Origin: Lithodes maja | Taxonomy: Eukaryota > Arthropoda > Malacostraca > Decapoda > Lithodidae | NCBI GenBank assembly: GCA_037953745.1 | Contig: JBAKBP010004290.1 | Coordinates: 62,001-126,000, forward strand | DNA length: 64,000 nt | Direction: 5' to 3' | Shown here: one piece after another, positions 63,815 through 64,000 of the stretch | Numbering within the stretch: position 1 is the stretch's first letter | Layout: every line of letters starts with the position of its first letter | Notes under the pieces: model-generated | Database searches by the model: none | What the model was told of the DNA's origin: nothing | What the model saw: only the letters and a program-made list of their open reading frames with translations | Translations under genes and position numbers: made by a program

Positions 63815-64000
63815 TATTATCACATGTCATGGTATAGTGCTTAATAATAAGATCCCTAATAGGCTGCACCTTTGGTATTAGAAGCATAACCATAGGACAT
63901 GACCCCACCTTACTTCTTTTGCCAAAACCGCACTCTAAAACTATAGAAAGATACTTGCCATGATAAAGGTCATTCAAATAGTTAGGGCTTCGTGAGATAC
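63815..64000. other. Unassigned right end of window
   Basis: No ORF or repeat is supported in the last 186 bp. Confidence 0.4.

Overview
The window looks like intergenic DNA from a large, repeat-rich animal genome, most likely a decapod crustacean or similar arthropod. That is inferred from the mix of Jockey/CR1/RTE LINEs, Penelope-like elements, Ty3/gypsy elements with long LTRs, tRNA-derived SINEs, TTAA-flanked MITEs and dense microsatellites, and from the absence of any prokaryotic gene organisation. I cannot name the species. No confident host gene is present. Almost every long open frame belongs to a transposon or is a by-product of a tandem repeat.

Layout. 1-8.6 kb: a LINE tail, a 48-bp minisatellite (about 66 copies), a fold-back pair of TTAA MITEs, a 54-bp array and fragments of LINE-A and RTE. 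8.64-16.83 kb: a complete LTR-LTR element (LTR-1, 1.83-kb LTRs, ATAT target duplication) whose single 1271-aa frame keeps gag and protease but only scraps of integrase, RT and RNase H. 16.8-19.4 kb: microsatellites, two SINE-like repeats and a 30-bp array. 19.5-21.8 kb: two Penelope-like elements head to head. 22-24.6 kb: nested TTAA MITEs, a decayed tandem repeat and a weak candidate signal-peptide exon. 24.7-27.0 kb: LINE-A with an open RT frame.

28.3-37.7 kb is one CR1-like LINE with stacked events. A 38-bp piece of its C-terminal codons is amplified to about 42 copies. A SINE sits in its RT domain. A hAT-type transposon with an 8-bp duplication (CTCTAACC) sits inside that SINE, and the hAT carries about 73 copies of an 80-bp satellite. 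37.9-44.6 kb: a Penelope-like element split by a near-complete two-ORF LINE (LINE-D, 9-bp duplication CTATTCTAA). 45.4-51.8 kb: a second LTR element on the minus strand (LTR-2), which encodes gag-protease-integrase and lacks RT. 52.4-56.7 kb: a LINE-A copy bounded by a 21-bp duplication, carrying a 103-bp perfect palindrome and hosting a nested CR1-like LINE-B. 58.2-60.8 kb: an RTE element on the minus strand. 61.1-62.3 kb and 63.5-63.8 kb: TTAA-flanked non-autonomous DNA transposons.

How the parts relate. The two LTR elements share a SCAN-like gag, a similar primer-binding site and the order protease, integrase, RT, RNase H, which is the order of Gmr1-like Ty3/gypsy elements. Neither encodes a complete pol, so both would need enzymes from a partner. 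The strongest unusual signals are tandem arrays born inside transposons (the 80-bp satellite inside a hAT, the 38-bp array inside a CR1 frame), the integrase-before-RT order, and recurrent hammerhead-like motifs at Penelope-like termini.
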